A stretch of 64,000 bases of DNA, taken from contig JAXDIG010000033.1 in assembly GCA_034664125.1 (NCBI GenBank), positions 4,324 to 68,323 of the forward strand. Direction: 5' to 3'. The notes below the pieces were generated by a model that saw nothing but the letters and a program-made list of their open reading frames with translations, had not been told where the DNA came from and ran no database searches. The DNA comes from JACVRW01 sp034664125 (GTDB lineage: Bacteria > Actinomycetota > Thermoleophilia > Solirubrobacterales > Thermoleophilaceae). The translations under genes were made by a program, and so were the position numbers. Below, one piece after another: positions 6,764-15,896 of this stretch (position 1 is the stretch's first letter; each line of letters opens with the position of its first letter).

Positions 6764-8986
6764 TCAGGAGCGCCGCTTCAGCGGCGCGTAGTCCGCCATC
6801 AGCTTGCGCTCCGAGCCGTCGGAGGCGAAGCGCACGACCACCAGGCCGCCCGGCTCCACCCCGACCACCACGCCCTCGCCGAAGTTGGCGTGCGTCACGT
6901 CGTCGCCCAGCGCGAAGATCGCTCCGGGCCCGGCGGGCTCCGGTGCCGCGGCCGTCCCGCTGCCCCAGGTGGCCGCGGCCTCGCGGCCCACCGGCCCTTG
7001 CTCCTCGCGGTCGGTCAGCTCGATCGGTATCTCGTCCACGAAGCGGCTGCGCAGGTTCCAGTCGCGGTTGCCGAACAGCGCGCGTGTGCGCGCGTAGGTG
7101 AGGTACAGCTCGCGCTTGGCGCGCGTGATCCCGACATAGGCGAGCCGGCGCTCCTCCTCGAGGTCGCCCGCCTCGATCGAGCGCGAGTGCGGGAACACGC
7201 CGTCCTCCATCCCGATGATGAAGACGGTGCCGAACTCGAGCCCCTTGGCGTTGTGCAGTGTCATCAGCGTGACCAGGCCCTGCTCGTCGCGCAGGTTGTC
7301 CTGCTCGGAGAAGAGCGCGATCTGCTGCAGGAACTGCTCGACCGACGGCTCCTCGGCGGTGGCGTCGTACTCGCGCGCGACGCCGACCAGCTCCTCGAGG
7401 TTCTCGAGCCGCACCTGGGACTCCACGGTGCGCTCGGCCTGGAGCGCCTCGGTGTAGCCGCTCTCCTCCAGCGTCTCGGCCAGCAGGTCGCCGACCCCGA
7501 TGGAGGCCATCGCTCCGGCGCGGGCCGAGCCCGCGCCCTCGCGCACGGCGCCATCCACGCGCTCGCGCAGCCGCTCCATCACCGACATGAAGCGCCCGAC
7601 CGCCTTGACCGCGGCGGTCCCGAGGCCGGGCACCTTCTCGGGCGCGGCGGCCACCTCCCAGACGGGAGCGCCGATCGTGTTCGCGTATCCGACCAGGCGC
7701 GCCTGCGAGGTCTGCCCGATCCCGCGCCGCGGCGAGTTGACGACCCGCCCGAAGGCGACCGTGTCGGACGGGTTCACCAGCAGCGTCAGGTAGGCCATCG
7801 CGTCCTTGATCTCGGCCCGCTCGTAGAAGCGAGTGCCCCCGATCACCTGGTAGGAGACGCCGTAGCGAACCAGCATGTCCTCGAGCACGCGGCTCTGCGC
7901 GTTGGCGCGGTAGAACACGGCGATGTCGTCGCGCGAGCCGCCCTCGTCCACCAGGCGCTCGATCTCGGACACCACGAAGCGGGCCTCCGCGTGCTCGTCC
8001 TCCAGCTCGCGCACGTGCACCGGGTCGCCCTCGCCGAGCTCCGACCAGAGCGACTTCTCCTTGCGCGACCGGTTGTTGGAGATCACCGCGTTGGAGGCGT
8101 TCAGGATCGTCTGTGTCGAGCGGTAGTTCTGCTCGAGCTTGACCACCGTCGCGTCCGGGAAGTGGTCCTCGAAGTCGAGGATGTTGCGGATATCGGCGCC
8201 GCGGAAGCGGTAGATCGACTGGTCGTCGTCGCCGACCACGGCGAGGTTGCGGTGCTCCTCGCCGAGCAGCTGCAGCCAGCGGTACTGCGCCTGGTTGGTG
8301 TCCTGGTACTCGTCGACCAGCACGTGGCGGAACGAGCGGCGGTAGCGGTCGCGCACCTCGTCGAACAGCTCGAACAGGTTCACGCAGCGGAACAGCAGGT
8401 CGTCGAAGTCCATCGCGTTGGCCGAGTGCAGCCGCTGCTCGTAGAGGTCGTACACGTCCGCCGCGGTCTGCTCGAAGAAGCTGCCGACCTTGAGCCGGTA
8501 GGCCTCGGCGTCGAGCAGCGCGTTCTTGGCGTCCGAGATCTGTCGGCGGATGCCGCGCGCCGGGAACCGCTTCGGATCGATGTCCAGCTCGTCGACGCAG
8601 TTCTTGACCAAGCGCAGGGAGTCCTGCTCGTCGTAGATCGTGAAGCCGCGCGTGTAGCCGAGCCGCTCGGCGTCTGCGCGCAGCATGCGCGCGCAGGCGG
8701 AGTGGAAGGTCATCACCCACATCGCCCGGGCCCGCCGACCGACCAGCAGCTCCACGCGCTCGCGCATCTCCTGCGCGGCCTTGTTCGTGAACGTGATCGC
8801 GAGGATCTCGCCGGGCCCGGCCTGGCCGGTGCCGACGAGGTGCGCGATCCGGTGGGTCAGCACGCGTGTCTTGCCCGAGCCGGCTCCGGCAAGGATCAGC
8901 AGCGGACCCTCGCCGTGCAGCACGGCCTGCCGCTGAGGCTCGTTCAGCCCCTCGAGCAGGCTCTCGGTTGCGACTGGTGCGCTCAC
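6764..8986 (-). CDS. pcrA: UvrD/PcrA-type ATP-dependent DNA helicase
   Basis: SF1A 3'-5' helicase acting in nucleotide excision repair and in clearing recombination intermediates. The 740-aa product begins MSAPVATESLLEGLNEPQRQ (Q-motif). Walker A is AGAGSGKTRVLTHRIA near residue 32, motif II is LVDEYQDTNQAQ near 225, GDDDQSIYRFRGAD is motif III, and RRLAYVGITRAKRELYLTYA is motif VI. A C-terminal Tudor-like KOW segment (HANFGEGVVVGVEPGGLVVV) is present, as in PcrA, where it contacts RNA polymerase. Length and motif order are normal. It leads directly into folD. Confidence 0.95.
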   Translation of the reverse strand: MSAPVATESLLEGLNEPQRQAVLHGEGPLLILAGAGSGKTRVLTHRIAHLVGTGQAGPGEILAITFTNKAAQEMRERVELLVGRRARAMWVMTFHSACARMLRADAERLGYTRGFTIYDEQDSLRLVKNCVDELDIDPKRFPARGIRRQISDAKNALLDAEAYRLKVGSFFEQTAADVYDLYEQRLHSANAMDFDDLLFRCVNLFELFDEVRDRYRRSFRHVLVDEYQDTNQAQYRWLQLLGEEHRNLAVVGDDDQSIYRFRGADIRNILDFEDHFPDATVVKLEQNYRSTQTILNASNAVISNNRSRKEKSLWSELGEGDPVHVRELEDEHAEARFVVSEIERLVDEGGSRDDIAVFYRANAQSRVLEDMLVRYGVSYQVIGGTRFYERAEIKDAMAYLTLLVNPSDTVAFGRVVNSPRRGIGQTSQARLVGYANTIGAPVWEVAAAPEKVPGLGTAAVKAVGRFMSVMERLRERVDGAVREGAGSARAGAMASIGVGDLLAETLEESGYTEALQAERTVESQVRLENLEELVGVAREYDATAEEPSVEQFLQQIALFSEQDNLRDEQGLVTLMTLHNAKGLEFGTVFIIGMEDGVFPHSRSIEAGDLEEERRLAYVGITRAKRELYLTYARTRALFGNRDWNLRSRFVDEIPIELTDREEQGPVGREAAATWGSGTAAAPEPAGPGAIFALGDDVTHANFGEGVVVGVEPGGLVVVRFASDGSERKLMADYAPLKRRS

Positions 8987-9023
8987 CCTGGCGAGGATAG
9001 AAGCGCGGGCGGCGGGGTTGTGG

Positions 9024-10247
9024 CTACGGGCAGAACACGTTGCGGCACTGCAGCGCGTTGCCGTTGCCGCTGGCCGTGTTGCCGCCCGCGTCGGTGACCC
9101 CGGCCACGGCGTCGATGCCGAAGTCGCCGTTGTCGTCGGCGCGGTTGCCCTGCAGCCGGGTGGCGGTGCCTCTCACGTCGATGCCGTCGTCGCCGTTGTC
9201 GTGCGCGTAGTTGCGGCGCAGCACGGTGCCGGCCGTAAAGCCGCCGACGCGGATGCCGTCCGGTTCGGAGTCGGGTCCCGTCGCCGAGCCGAACGCCTCG
9301 TTGTCCACGAGGACGTTGTTCGAGCCGGCGCGCACGACGATGCTGCCGTTGCCGCAACCACCGACCCGGTTCTCCGCCGCACGGTTGCTGTTTCCGGAGA
9401 TCTCGAGGCACGCGCTGAAGGGGCCGCTGCCGTCGATCTGATTGCGCACGATCCGGGCACCGTCGGTGAAGATCGAGAACCTGTACCCGGTCGAGTCGGC
9501 CACCACGAAGCCGGGCGACCCGCCGACGGAGAGCCCGCTGCCGGACCGGCCGAACGACACCTCGCTGTGCCTGACGGCGTTGCCCTCACCGCCGCTGATG
9601 CTGATCCCCGTGAAGCCGCTCGCGCGCACGTTCCGGATCGTCACGAAGCTGGCGTCCCGCATGGCCACGGCCGTTCCCCACCCGCCCAGGACGCCGTTGC
9701 GGATAGTGACGCCGTCGTAGCCGCCCCTGTTGTCGATGCCGGTGTCCGGCACTGGGTCCGCCGTGGACAGCAGCGGGCCGTCGATGCCGTGTCCGCCCAG
9801 GTCGAGGTCCACTCCGTCGGCGCCGATGACGAGCCCGCCCTCGCCGAACTCGCGGCAGTTCAGGTCATCGCTCAGCCGAACGTCCTCGGTCACGGTGTCG
9901 CCACACTCGAGGTTCGCCGTTGTGAATGCTCTGTCCTCGCCGCAGCCGGGAGCGCCCGTCTGCTGGGAGTCCCTCGCGCACAGCCGGTAGTGGTAGGTCG
10001 TGGAGCGCTGGAGGTCCTGCACCCGCTCGGATACCTGCCGCGGCGTGTTTACCGCAACAGTCGTAGAGGCGTGCGCCGTCTGCGCGTCGTAGGCGCTGGT
10101 GAGCCCGTACTCGAACCAGTACTCCACTTGGCCGCCGGAGTCGCTGGTCACGCTCCCCGAGAGGTCCGCGCGCGTGGCGTTGACCTCGTGCGGGTTGCCG
10201 GTCTGGGCCGCAGCGCAGCCCGACGCCAGCAATCCTGCGAGTACCAC
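9024..10247 (-). CDS. Secreted lipoprotein with right-handed beta-helix repeats
   Basis: The N-terminus is a short hydrophobic stretch with a lipobox (LAGLLASGC), so export and lipid anchoring are likely. Residues about 20-110 form a fibronectin-like domain with STTYHYRLCA and GCGEDRAFTT. The rest is a parallel beta-helix (NosD/pectate-lyase-like) of repeated turns such as DGVTIRNGVLGG, NNVLVDNEAFGS and NGDDGIDVRGTATRLQGN. Such proteins usually bind or cut polysaccharide, but no catalytic residues can be assigned. The only standard start, GTG at 10247, leaves almost no positively charged n-region; RGR is encoded just upstream without a usual start codon. It lies downstream of a damaged paralog and shares a 95-bp identical block with it. 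Confidence 0.75.
   Translation of the reverse strand: MVLAGLLASGCAAAQTGNPHEVNATRADLSGSVTSDSGGQVEYWFEYGLTSAYDAQTAHASTTVAVNTPRQVSERVQDLQRSTTYHYRLCARDSQQTGAPGCGEDRAFTTANLECGDTVTEDVRLSDDLNCREFGEGGLVIGADGVDLDLGGHGIDGPLLSTADPVPDTGIDNRGGYDGVTIRNGVLGGWGTAVAMRDASFVTIRNVRASGFTGISISGGEGNAVRHSEVSFGRSGSGLSVGGSPGFVVADSTGYRFSIFTDGARIVRNQIDGSGPFSACLEISGNSNRAAENRVGGCGNGSIVVRAGSNNVLVDNEAFGSATGPDSEPDGIRVGGFTAGTVLRRNYAHDNGDDGIDVRGTATRLQGNRADDNGDFGIDAVAGVTDAGGNTASGNGNALQCRNVFCP
9076..9170 (-). repeat. 95-bp direct repeat, copy 1 (in the intact beta-helix gene)
   Basis: Identical base for base to 10364-10458 in the neighbouring paralog; both copies encode the C-terminal beta-helix turns (TRLQGNRADDNGDFGIDAVA region). 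Flanking sequence is similar but diverged: the next bases differ by two substitutions and then match again for about 28 bp. Perfect identity inside otherwise diverged paralogs points to recent gene conversion. Confidence 0.9.
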
Positions 10248-10302
10248 GGTTACGACGACCCTGCCCCTGATGGGGCGACCGTATCCCTGTGCTAGCGACC
10301 GG

Positions 10303-11466
10303 TCAAGGCGAGGCGGCGCAAAAGACGTTGCGGCACTGCAGCGGGTTGCCGCTGCCGGCCGCGGTGTTGCCGCCCGCGTCGGTGACCCCGGCCACGGCGT
10401 CGATGCCGAAGTCGCCGTTGTCGTCGGCGCGGTTGCCCTGCAGCCGGGTGGCGGTGCCGCGCACGTCGATGCCGTCGTCGCCGTTGCCGTGCGCGTAGTT
10501 GCCCTGCAGGAGCGTGCCAGCCGTGAAAGGTCCCACCGACATGCCGTCCGAGGTGCCGGATGCCTCGTTGCCGATCACCTGGTTGTCGGAACCCGCGGCG
10601 ATCACAAGCGGGCATCCGAGCACGCGGTTGTCGGCGATTCGGCCGCGGTTCCCCGATACGCGGAGACAGTCGAAGAAGTCGCTTCCGCTGTCGATCTGGT
10701 TTCTGACGACTCGCGCGGAGTCCCCGGAGATCGTTCACTGCGTCCCCGAGGAGTCGGCGACGACCAGACCCTCGCTGCCGCTGGCAAGCAGGCCAGGCGC
10801 GAAGACCGTGCCGGTCATCACGGACGACCGGATCGTGTTCGACTCGCCCCCGTCAATACGGACGCTGTTGTTCCCCACGCGCAGGTCGACGTTGCGAAGC
10901 AGGTTGAAGCTGGCATCCGCCAGGCGGACGCCGGTGGCCCACCGCTGCACGCTGCCGTTGCGGATCGTCACGTCGTCGTAGCCGCCGGTGTTGTCCACGC
11001 CGGTTCCGCTGGCTTCCTTGGCGGCCCTCCCCGACGGCCCGTTCAGAGCCTTGCCGTTGAGGTTGATGTCCACGCCGTCCGCGCCGATGACCAGGCCCGT
11101 CGGTGGAGAGTGCTCGCAGTCCACGAACCCGCTCAAGGTGAAGTCGCGGGTGATCACGTCGCCGCACTCCAGATTGGGTGTGGTGAAGCTCTTGTCCTCA
11201 CCGCAGCCCGGCCCACCGCCCTGCTGGGAGTCCTGGGCGCATAGCCGGTAGTGGTAGGTGGTCGAGCGCTGAAGCCCGGTGACACCCACGAAGACCGTGC
11301 GCGGCTCGTTCACCTGCGTCGAGACCGTCGAGTGCGCCGTATCGGAGCCGTAGGCCATGGTTTCGCCGTACTCCATCCAGTACTCGACGTCACCGCCCGT
11401 GTTGCTGACCACGCCGCCCAGGAAACGCGCCTGGGTCCCCGACACAGCGTCCGGGTTTCCGGTCAA
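10303..11466 (-). pseudogene. Beta-helix lipoprotein paralog interrupted by in-frame TGA
   Basis: Tandem paralog of the gene at 9024. An N-terminal half (243 codons from TTG 11466) shows the same fibronectin-like domain (STTYHYRLCAQDSQQ, GCGEDKSFTT) and beta-helix turns. It stops at TGA 10735-10737. The reading frame then continues unchanged (TISGDSARVVRNQID), aligning without any indel to the intact copy, where this codon is Phe. It runs to TGA at 10303. Upstream of 11466 the frame stays open and encodes a signal-like SLLAVACTGC, but has no ATG, GTG or TTG start before it. This looks like a decaying copy through a point mutation. A sequencing error or stop readthrough is possible. Confidence 0.75.
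10364..10458 (-). repeat. 95-bp direct repeat, copy 2 (in the interrupted paralog)
   Basis: Second copy of the identical block at 9076-9170, lying downstream of the premature stop in the interrupted gene. The block survives unchanged although it would no longer be translated from the upstream start. That argues for a very recent stop mutation or recent conversion between the copies. Confidence 0.9.
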
Positions 11467-11550
11467 CCCGGTCGCGCAGCCCGTGCATGCGACCGCAAGC
11501 AGCGACCGAGTGCGGTGAGGGCCCCCTGCCGATGAACGGAAATCTACCGC

Positions 11551-12408
11551 TCAGAGGTCCCGCCGCGCAAACGCCGCCCGGGCCGCCGCGGCGATCAGCA
11601 GGAGGTAGGCGGCGGCCCATGGCCACAGCAACGGCCCGGCCTCCTGAGCCCCGCCGAATGGCCCGAGCTGCACGATCAGCGCGGTGTTCCCGCCGATGCT
11701 CTCGGTGAGCGAGTTCAGGCCGCCCTGGTAGAGCGCCTCGAACGGCAGCAGCCAGGAGGCCACCTCGGCGATGTTCTTCAGCGTTTCGACGTTGAGCGCG
11801 TCTCCGATCTGCCCGAGCAGCCCGGCCGCCAGCCCGGCGCCGAAGGCCATGAACACGGCGATCCCGTTGGCCGTGGCCGAGAGGAAGATCGAGCCGAGCA
11901 GCGACAGCGCCGCGATCACGACCACGCCGGCGACCAGGCCGAGGCCCGGGCTCACCGGGTCCGCGGGCCACCAGCCGCCCGCGACGCCGGTGATCACCAT
12001 CGCCCCCGTATAGACGGCGGCGACGTAGAGCGCACACACGCCCGCCGCGGCGGCAAAGCGCCCTCCGAGCAGCGCCGTTCGGCCCAGCGGCCGCACAACG
12101 AGTGGCTGCAGCAGGCCGCGCTCGGCGTCGCCGCGCACGGCACCCAGCGTCAGGAACACCGCCAGCACGCACCCGAGGAACAGCGTGGTGAACATCGCCA
12201 GGCCGAGCAGCGTCGAGCCTGTGAGCACCTCGTCGTTGACGTCGAGCACGGCGCCCGCGGCCTGGGCGTCGATCGAGTCGAAGGCGGCCTCGGTGCCGAC
12301 CCCGTACAGCGCCAGGAAAGCTACCGTCAGGAGCAGCACCACCACGAACACGCGCCGGCGGGTGGACTCGCGCAGGGCGTAGGCGGCGACCGTCAGCGCG
12401 CCGCTCAA
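11551..12408 (-). CDS. ABC-2 type transporter permease
   Basis: Integral membrane subunit of an ABC exporter (285 aa). About six hydrophobic segments are visible: VFVVVLLLTVAFLALYGVG, LLGLAMFTTLFLGCVLAVFL, AGVCALYVAAVYTGAMVI, GLVAGVVVIAALSLLGSIF, NGIAVFMAFGAGLAAGLLG and AAYLLLIAAAARAAF. The second is followed by the ABC-2 signature-like GDAERGLLQPLVVRPLGR loop. The start is TTG at 12408, chosen because it overlaps the ATPase stop (TTGA) and gives LSGALTVAAYALRESTRRR. Substrate is unknown. Its closest architectural match is the NosY/multidrug-resistance permease type. Confidence 0.85.
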   Translation of the reverse strand: MSGALTVAAYALRESTRRRVFVVVLLLTVAFLALYGVGTEAAFDSIDAQAAGAVLDVNDEVLTGSTLLGLAMFTTLFLGCVLAVFLTLGAVRGDAERGLLQPLVVRPLGRTALLGGRFAAAAGVCALYVAAVYTGAMVITGVAGGWWPADPVSPGLGLVAGVVVIAALSLLGSIFLSATANGIAVFMAFGAGLAAGLLGQIGDALNVETLKNIAEVASWLLPFEALYQGGLNSLTESIGGNTALIVQLGPFGGAQEAGPLLWPWAAAYLLLIAAAARAAFARRDL

Positions 12409-13250
12409 GAGGCCGTCACGCCCTCGACCGCCTCGAGATAGGTGTCCTCCAGCGTCGACGACAGGACGCGCACCTCGTACACGCGCTCGCCCGCCGCGAC
12501 CAGCTCGGCGACGATCTTCGGCACCTGCTCGCGGCTCGCCTCGGGGAAGGAGCGCACGCCGGATTCGAGCTCCACCTCCACCCCGCCCGCTCGCGCCAGC
12601 TCGGCCGGGCTGCCGCGCGCCACGATCCGCCCGCCGACCAGGATCGCAACGCGGTCGCAGACTCGCTCGACCTCGCTGAGCAGGTGCGAGTTGAGCAGCA
12701 CCGCCACCCCGCGCCGCTTGAGCTCCAGCAGCAGGTCGCGCACGATGCGGCGCCCGACGGGGTCGAGCGCGCTCGTGGGCTCGTCGAGCATCAGCAGGCC
12801 GGGAGTGCCCACCAGCGCCTGCGCGATGCCGAGCCGCTGCTGCATGCCCTTCGACATCGCGCCGACGCGCGTGCCGGCCGCGTCGGCCAGCCCGACCAGC
12901 TCGAGCAGCTCGCGTCGCTCCGCCTCCCCGCCCTCGGAACGCGCCAGCCGCTGGTGCAGGCTGAGCAGTTCGTGGGCGCGCAGCCACTCGGGGAAGCGAA
13001 ACAGCTCGGCCAGGTAGCCGATCGTCGCCCGGGCCGCCGCCGATCCAGCCGGCTCGCCGACCACGTGCGCCTCCCCCGCGGAGGGGCGCACCAGCCCGCA
13101 GGCGATCTTCACGAGCGTCGACTTGCCGGCCCCGTTGGGCCCCAGCAGCCCGACCAGCTCCCCCGGCTGCACCTCGAGATCTACGCCAGCGAGCGCCACG
13201 GTCCCGCCGTAGCGCTTGGACAGCTCGCGGCAGTCGAAAGCTGCGGGCAC
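12405..13250 (-). CDS. ABC transporter ATP-binding protein
   Basis: Nucleotide-binding subunit (281 aa) that pairs with the overlapping ABC-2 permease. Walker A is GLLGPNGAGKSTLVKIA (about 34-50), the signature is MSKGMQQRLGIAQAL near 135, Walker B is GLLMLDEPTSALDP near 158, and the H-loop His is in LLNSHLLSEVERV. The C-terminal about 70 residues are a degenerate DUF4162-like tail found in drug-export and NosF-type ATPases. The start is GTG at 13250 (VPAAFDCRELSKRYGG). It begins 11 bp downstream of cysE on the same strand, but a cysteine-related function is not implied. Confidence 0.9.
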   Translation of the reverse strand: MPAAFDCRELSKRYGGTVALAGVDLEVQPGELVGLLGPNGAGKSTLVKIACGLVRPSAGEAHVVGEPAGSAAARATIGYLAELFRFPEWLRAHELLSLHQRLARSEGGEAERRELLELVGLADAAGTRVGAMSKGMQQRLGIAQALVGTPGLLMLDEPTSALDPVGRRIVRDLLLELKRRGVAVLLNSHLLSEVERVCDRVAILVGGRIVARGSPAELARAGGVEVELESGVRSFPEASREQVPKIVAELVAAGERVYEVRVLSSTLEDTYLEAVEGVTAS

Positions 13251-13261
13251 TATTGACCGGC

Positions 13262-13995
13262 TCAGCCGCCCACGGAGTCCGGCCCGCGCCGGCGCTCCAG
13301 CCGCCGGACCTCGGCGCCGCCGGGCTTGCGCCCCGTCTGCTCGGCCACCAGCTCCTCGAGCTCGGTGAGCCGGTTGGCGAGGCCGCTGATCGCGTCGGCG
13401 ACCGGGTCGGGCAGGTGGGCCCAGTCGGCGTCCGGGCCTTCGGGCCGGCGGCCGTCCACGCGGACCGGGTGCCCGGGATTGCCGACCACGGTGGCGTCCG
13501 CGGGCACGTCGTGGATCACGACCGAGTTGGCGCCGATCTTCGAGCGCGAGCCGACCGCGATCGGGCCGAGCAGCTTGGCGCCGGAGCCGATCATCACCTG
13601 GTCGCCGACGGTCGGGTGGCGCTTGCCGCGGGCGAACCCGGTGCCCCCGAGCGTCACGCCCTGGTACATCGTCACGTGATCGCCGACCTCGGCCGTCTCG
13701 CCGATCACGACTCCCGCGCCGTGGTCGATGAACAGCCCGCGGCCGATGCGCGCCGCCGGGTGGATCTCCACGCCCGTCACGACCTTCATGAGGTTGGCGA
13801 GGATGCCGGGCAGCAGCGGAACGCGCGCCTCGTGCAGCGCGTGCGATACGCGGTGCGCGAGCAGCGCCTGCACGCCGCCGTAGGTGAGCAGGATCTCGAC
13901 CCGGCTGACGCCCCGTGCCGCGGGGTCGCGCTGCTGGGCGGCGGTCAGGTCCTCGCGGACCTCCTGCGCCACGCGGGCGAATGTGGCGAGGCCGA

Positions 13996-13999
<4 letters not shown>
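13262..13999 (-). CDS. cysE: Serine O-acetyltransferase
   Basis: Transfers acetyl from acetyl-CoA to L-serine, making the O-acetylserine used by CysK. The 245-aa product starts at ATG 13999 (MIGLATFARVAQEVREDL), overlapping the cysK stop by 4 bp. The left-handed beta-helix is visible as hexapeptide turns: GVEIHPAARIGRGLFIDHG, GVVIGETAEVGDHV and MYQGVTLGGTG. The catalytic His is in FIDHG. A C-terminal extension of about 65 residues after GNPGHPVRVDG is charged and coiled-coil-like (LANRLTELEELVAEQ). This extension is longer than in many homologues and may replace the usual CysK-binding tail. Confidence 0.93.
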
Positions 14000-14943
<944 letters not shown>

Positions 14944-14992
14944 GGCCCGACTGTAGCCGCGAGGGCGTCTCGCGGGGGCGTGTCCTGGGTAA

Positions 14993-15262
14993 GTGGGGCT
15001 TGTGGAGGCGGACCGGTACCTCGAGCAGGCCCGGCGCGAGAGCGAACTCGCGCGCGGCCAGCGCGAGCGGGCCCAAGGAGCCCAGCGCTTCGCGCTGCGC
15101 CAGGTCGATGAAGGCCTGCGCGAGCATTTCCTGCGCGTGGCCGGACGGGCGGAGTGGGAGTACGTCATCCACGCGGAACGGGCTCGGCGCTTCGCCGCCA
15201 GGGCAGAGAGAGGGGCCTCGAAAGGCCCCTCTCTATCCGGCCTGCCGGAACGTCTGTCCTAG
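14993..15262 (+). CDS. Possible small helical protein (89 aa), unknown function
   Basis: An open frame with GTG start (14993, or a second GTG at 15002) fills the 315-bp gap between cysK and the 36-aa gene. GC3 bias holds through most of its length, and the translation is strongly helical and charged (VEADRYLEQARRESELARGQ, then FALRQVDEGLREHFLRV). This suggests a real coding stretch, perhaps a small coiled-coil protein. Against it, the last 20 codons run through a perfect terminator hairpin, there is no clear ribosome site, and I recognise no family. Its TAG stop shares the CTAG tetranucleotide with the stop of the convergent 36-aa gene. Confidence 0.4.
   Translation: MGLVEADRYLEQARRESELARGQRERAQGAQRFALRQVDEGLREHFLRVAGRAEWEYVIHAERARRFAARAERGASKGPSLSGLPERLS
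15207..15234 (-). terminator. 12-bp GC-rich hairpin with CGAA/TTCG tetraloop
   Basis: AGAGAGGGGCCT pairs perfectly with AGGCCCCTCTCT across a CGAA loop (TTCG on the minus strand, an extra-stable tetraloop). The minus-strand transcript ends in a pyrimidine-rich tract after the stem, 25 bp beyond the stop of the 36-aa gene, so it fits as that gene's terminator. By symmetry it could also stop plus-strand transcripts. It is the strongest hairpin in this part of the window. Confidence 0.75.
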
Positions 15263-15369
15263 GGGTGCCGGGCGCCCGCGAGGGCCTCTGCGGCGGGCAG
15301 TGCGAACACGAGCGCGGTGAGGGACAGGACCTTGAGGGCGGTGTAGCGGCTGGTGAGCTTGGCGAACAT
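15259..15369 (-). CDS. Tiny signal-peptide-like or membrane peptide (36 aa)
   Basis: Short gene starting at ATG 15369 with a good ribosome site (GGAGG, 5 nt spacing). The product MFAKLTSRYTALKVLSLTAL continues with VFALPAAEALAGARHP. A basic n-region, a hydrophobic core and an AEALAG cleavage-like site make it look like a signal peptide with almost nothing after it. It may therefore be a secreted micropeptide, a membrane peptide or a leader. It has its own terminator 25 bp downstream and about 107 bp of upstream sequence with an imperfect AGGCC...GGCCT hairpin. It follows the Rrf2 gene on the same strand, so it may be cotranscribed with it. No family known to me. Confidence 0.5.
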   Translation of the reverse strand: MFAKLTSRYTALKVLSLTALVFALPAAEALAGARHP

Positions 15370-15476
15370 GTGGCCTCCGGGATTCGGGGATCGCTTACAG
15401 GCCAAGCATCCCGCCCAACCAACGGCCTGGAAAGACACCCTAGGTATCGATCGGCCAGCCCCGGGCCTGGCGTCTC

Positions 15477-15878
15477 CTAGATGTAGTACATCGGCGCGCC
15501 GGCCGCCTGGGCCTCGCGCTCCGCTACCTCGGCGATCGTCGATCCGCCGAGCACGTTCTTCACCGCTTCCACGGCCTCCGTCCACACCGCGCCGTTCGCC
15601 GACGCGTCGGCGCCCAGCTCGCCCTCCAGCAGCTCGACGACCTCGAGCACGGTGATCTCCGTCGGTGGGCGGGCGAAGGTGTAGCCGCCCTTCACCCCGC
15701 GCTGCGACTGCAGGATGCCGGCGCGGCGGAGGCTCGCGAACAGGCCCTCGAGGAACTGCACGGGGATGTCGCGCGCCCGCGCGATGTCGCCGATCGGGAC
15801 GGGCGTGGACTGCCCACGGCGGGCCAGCTCCGCGAGTGCTCGTACCGCATACGGCGACTTGGTGGTGATCACCAGCAC
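15477..15878 (-). CDS. Rrf2-family transcriptional regulator without Fe-S cysteines
   Basis: Winged-helix repressor (133 aa) with the Rrf2 pattern: TTKSPYAVRALAELARR, the recognition helix in IPVQFLEGLFASLRRAGIL, then the wing SQRGVKGGYTFARPP. No cysteine occurs anywhere, so it cannot hold the IscR/NsrR-type cluster. In this respect it is like CymR of Firmicutes, which controls cysteine synthesis in complex with CysK. cysK and cysE lie less than 1 kb away on the same strand, making a cysteine-related role attractive but unproven. Start GTG 15878 is used; a GTG two codons later would also fit. Divergent from the VanZ gene with only 18 bp between starts. Confidence 0.88.
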   Translation of the reverse strand: MLVITTKSPYAVRALAELARRGQSTPVPIGDIARARDIPVQFLEGLFASLRRAGILQSQRGVKGGYTFARPPTEITVLEVVELLEGELGADASANGAVWTEAVEAVKNVLGGSTIAEVAEREAQAAGAPMYYI

Positions 15879-15896
15879 CGGGCGTCACTCTACGGT

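Noticed and set aside
10735..10737. TGA as a selenocysteine codon
   Set aside because: The matching residue in the intact paralog is Phe, not Cys, and no selenoprotein function or hairpin pointing to a SECIS is evident; a point mutation is simpler.
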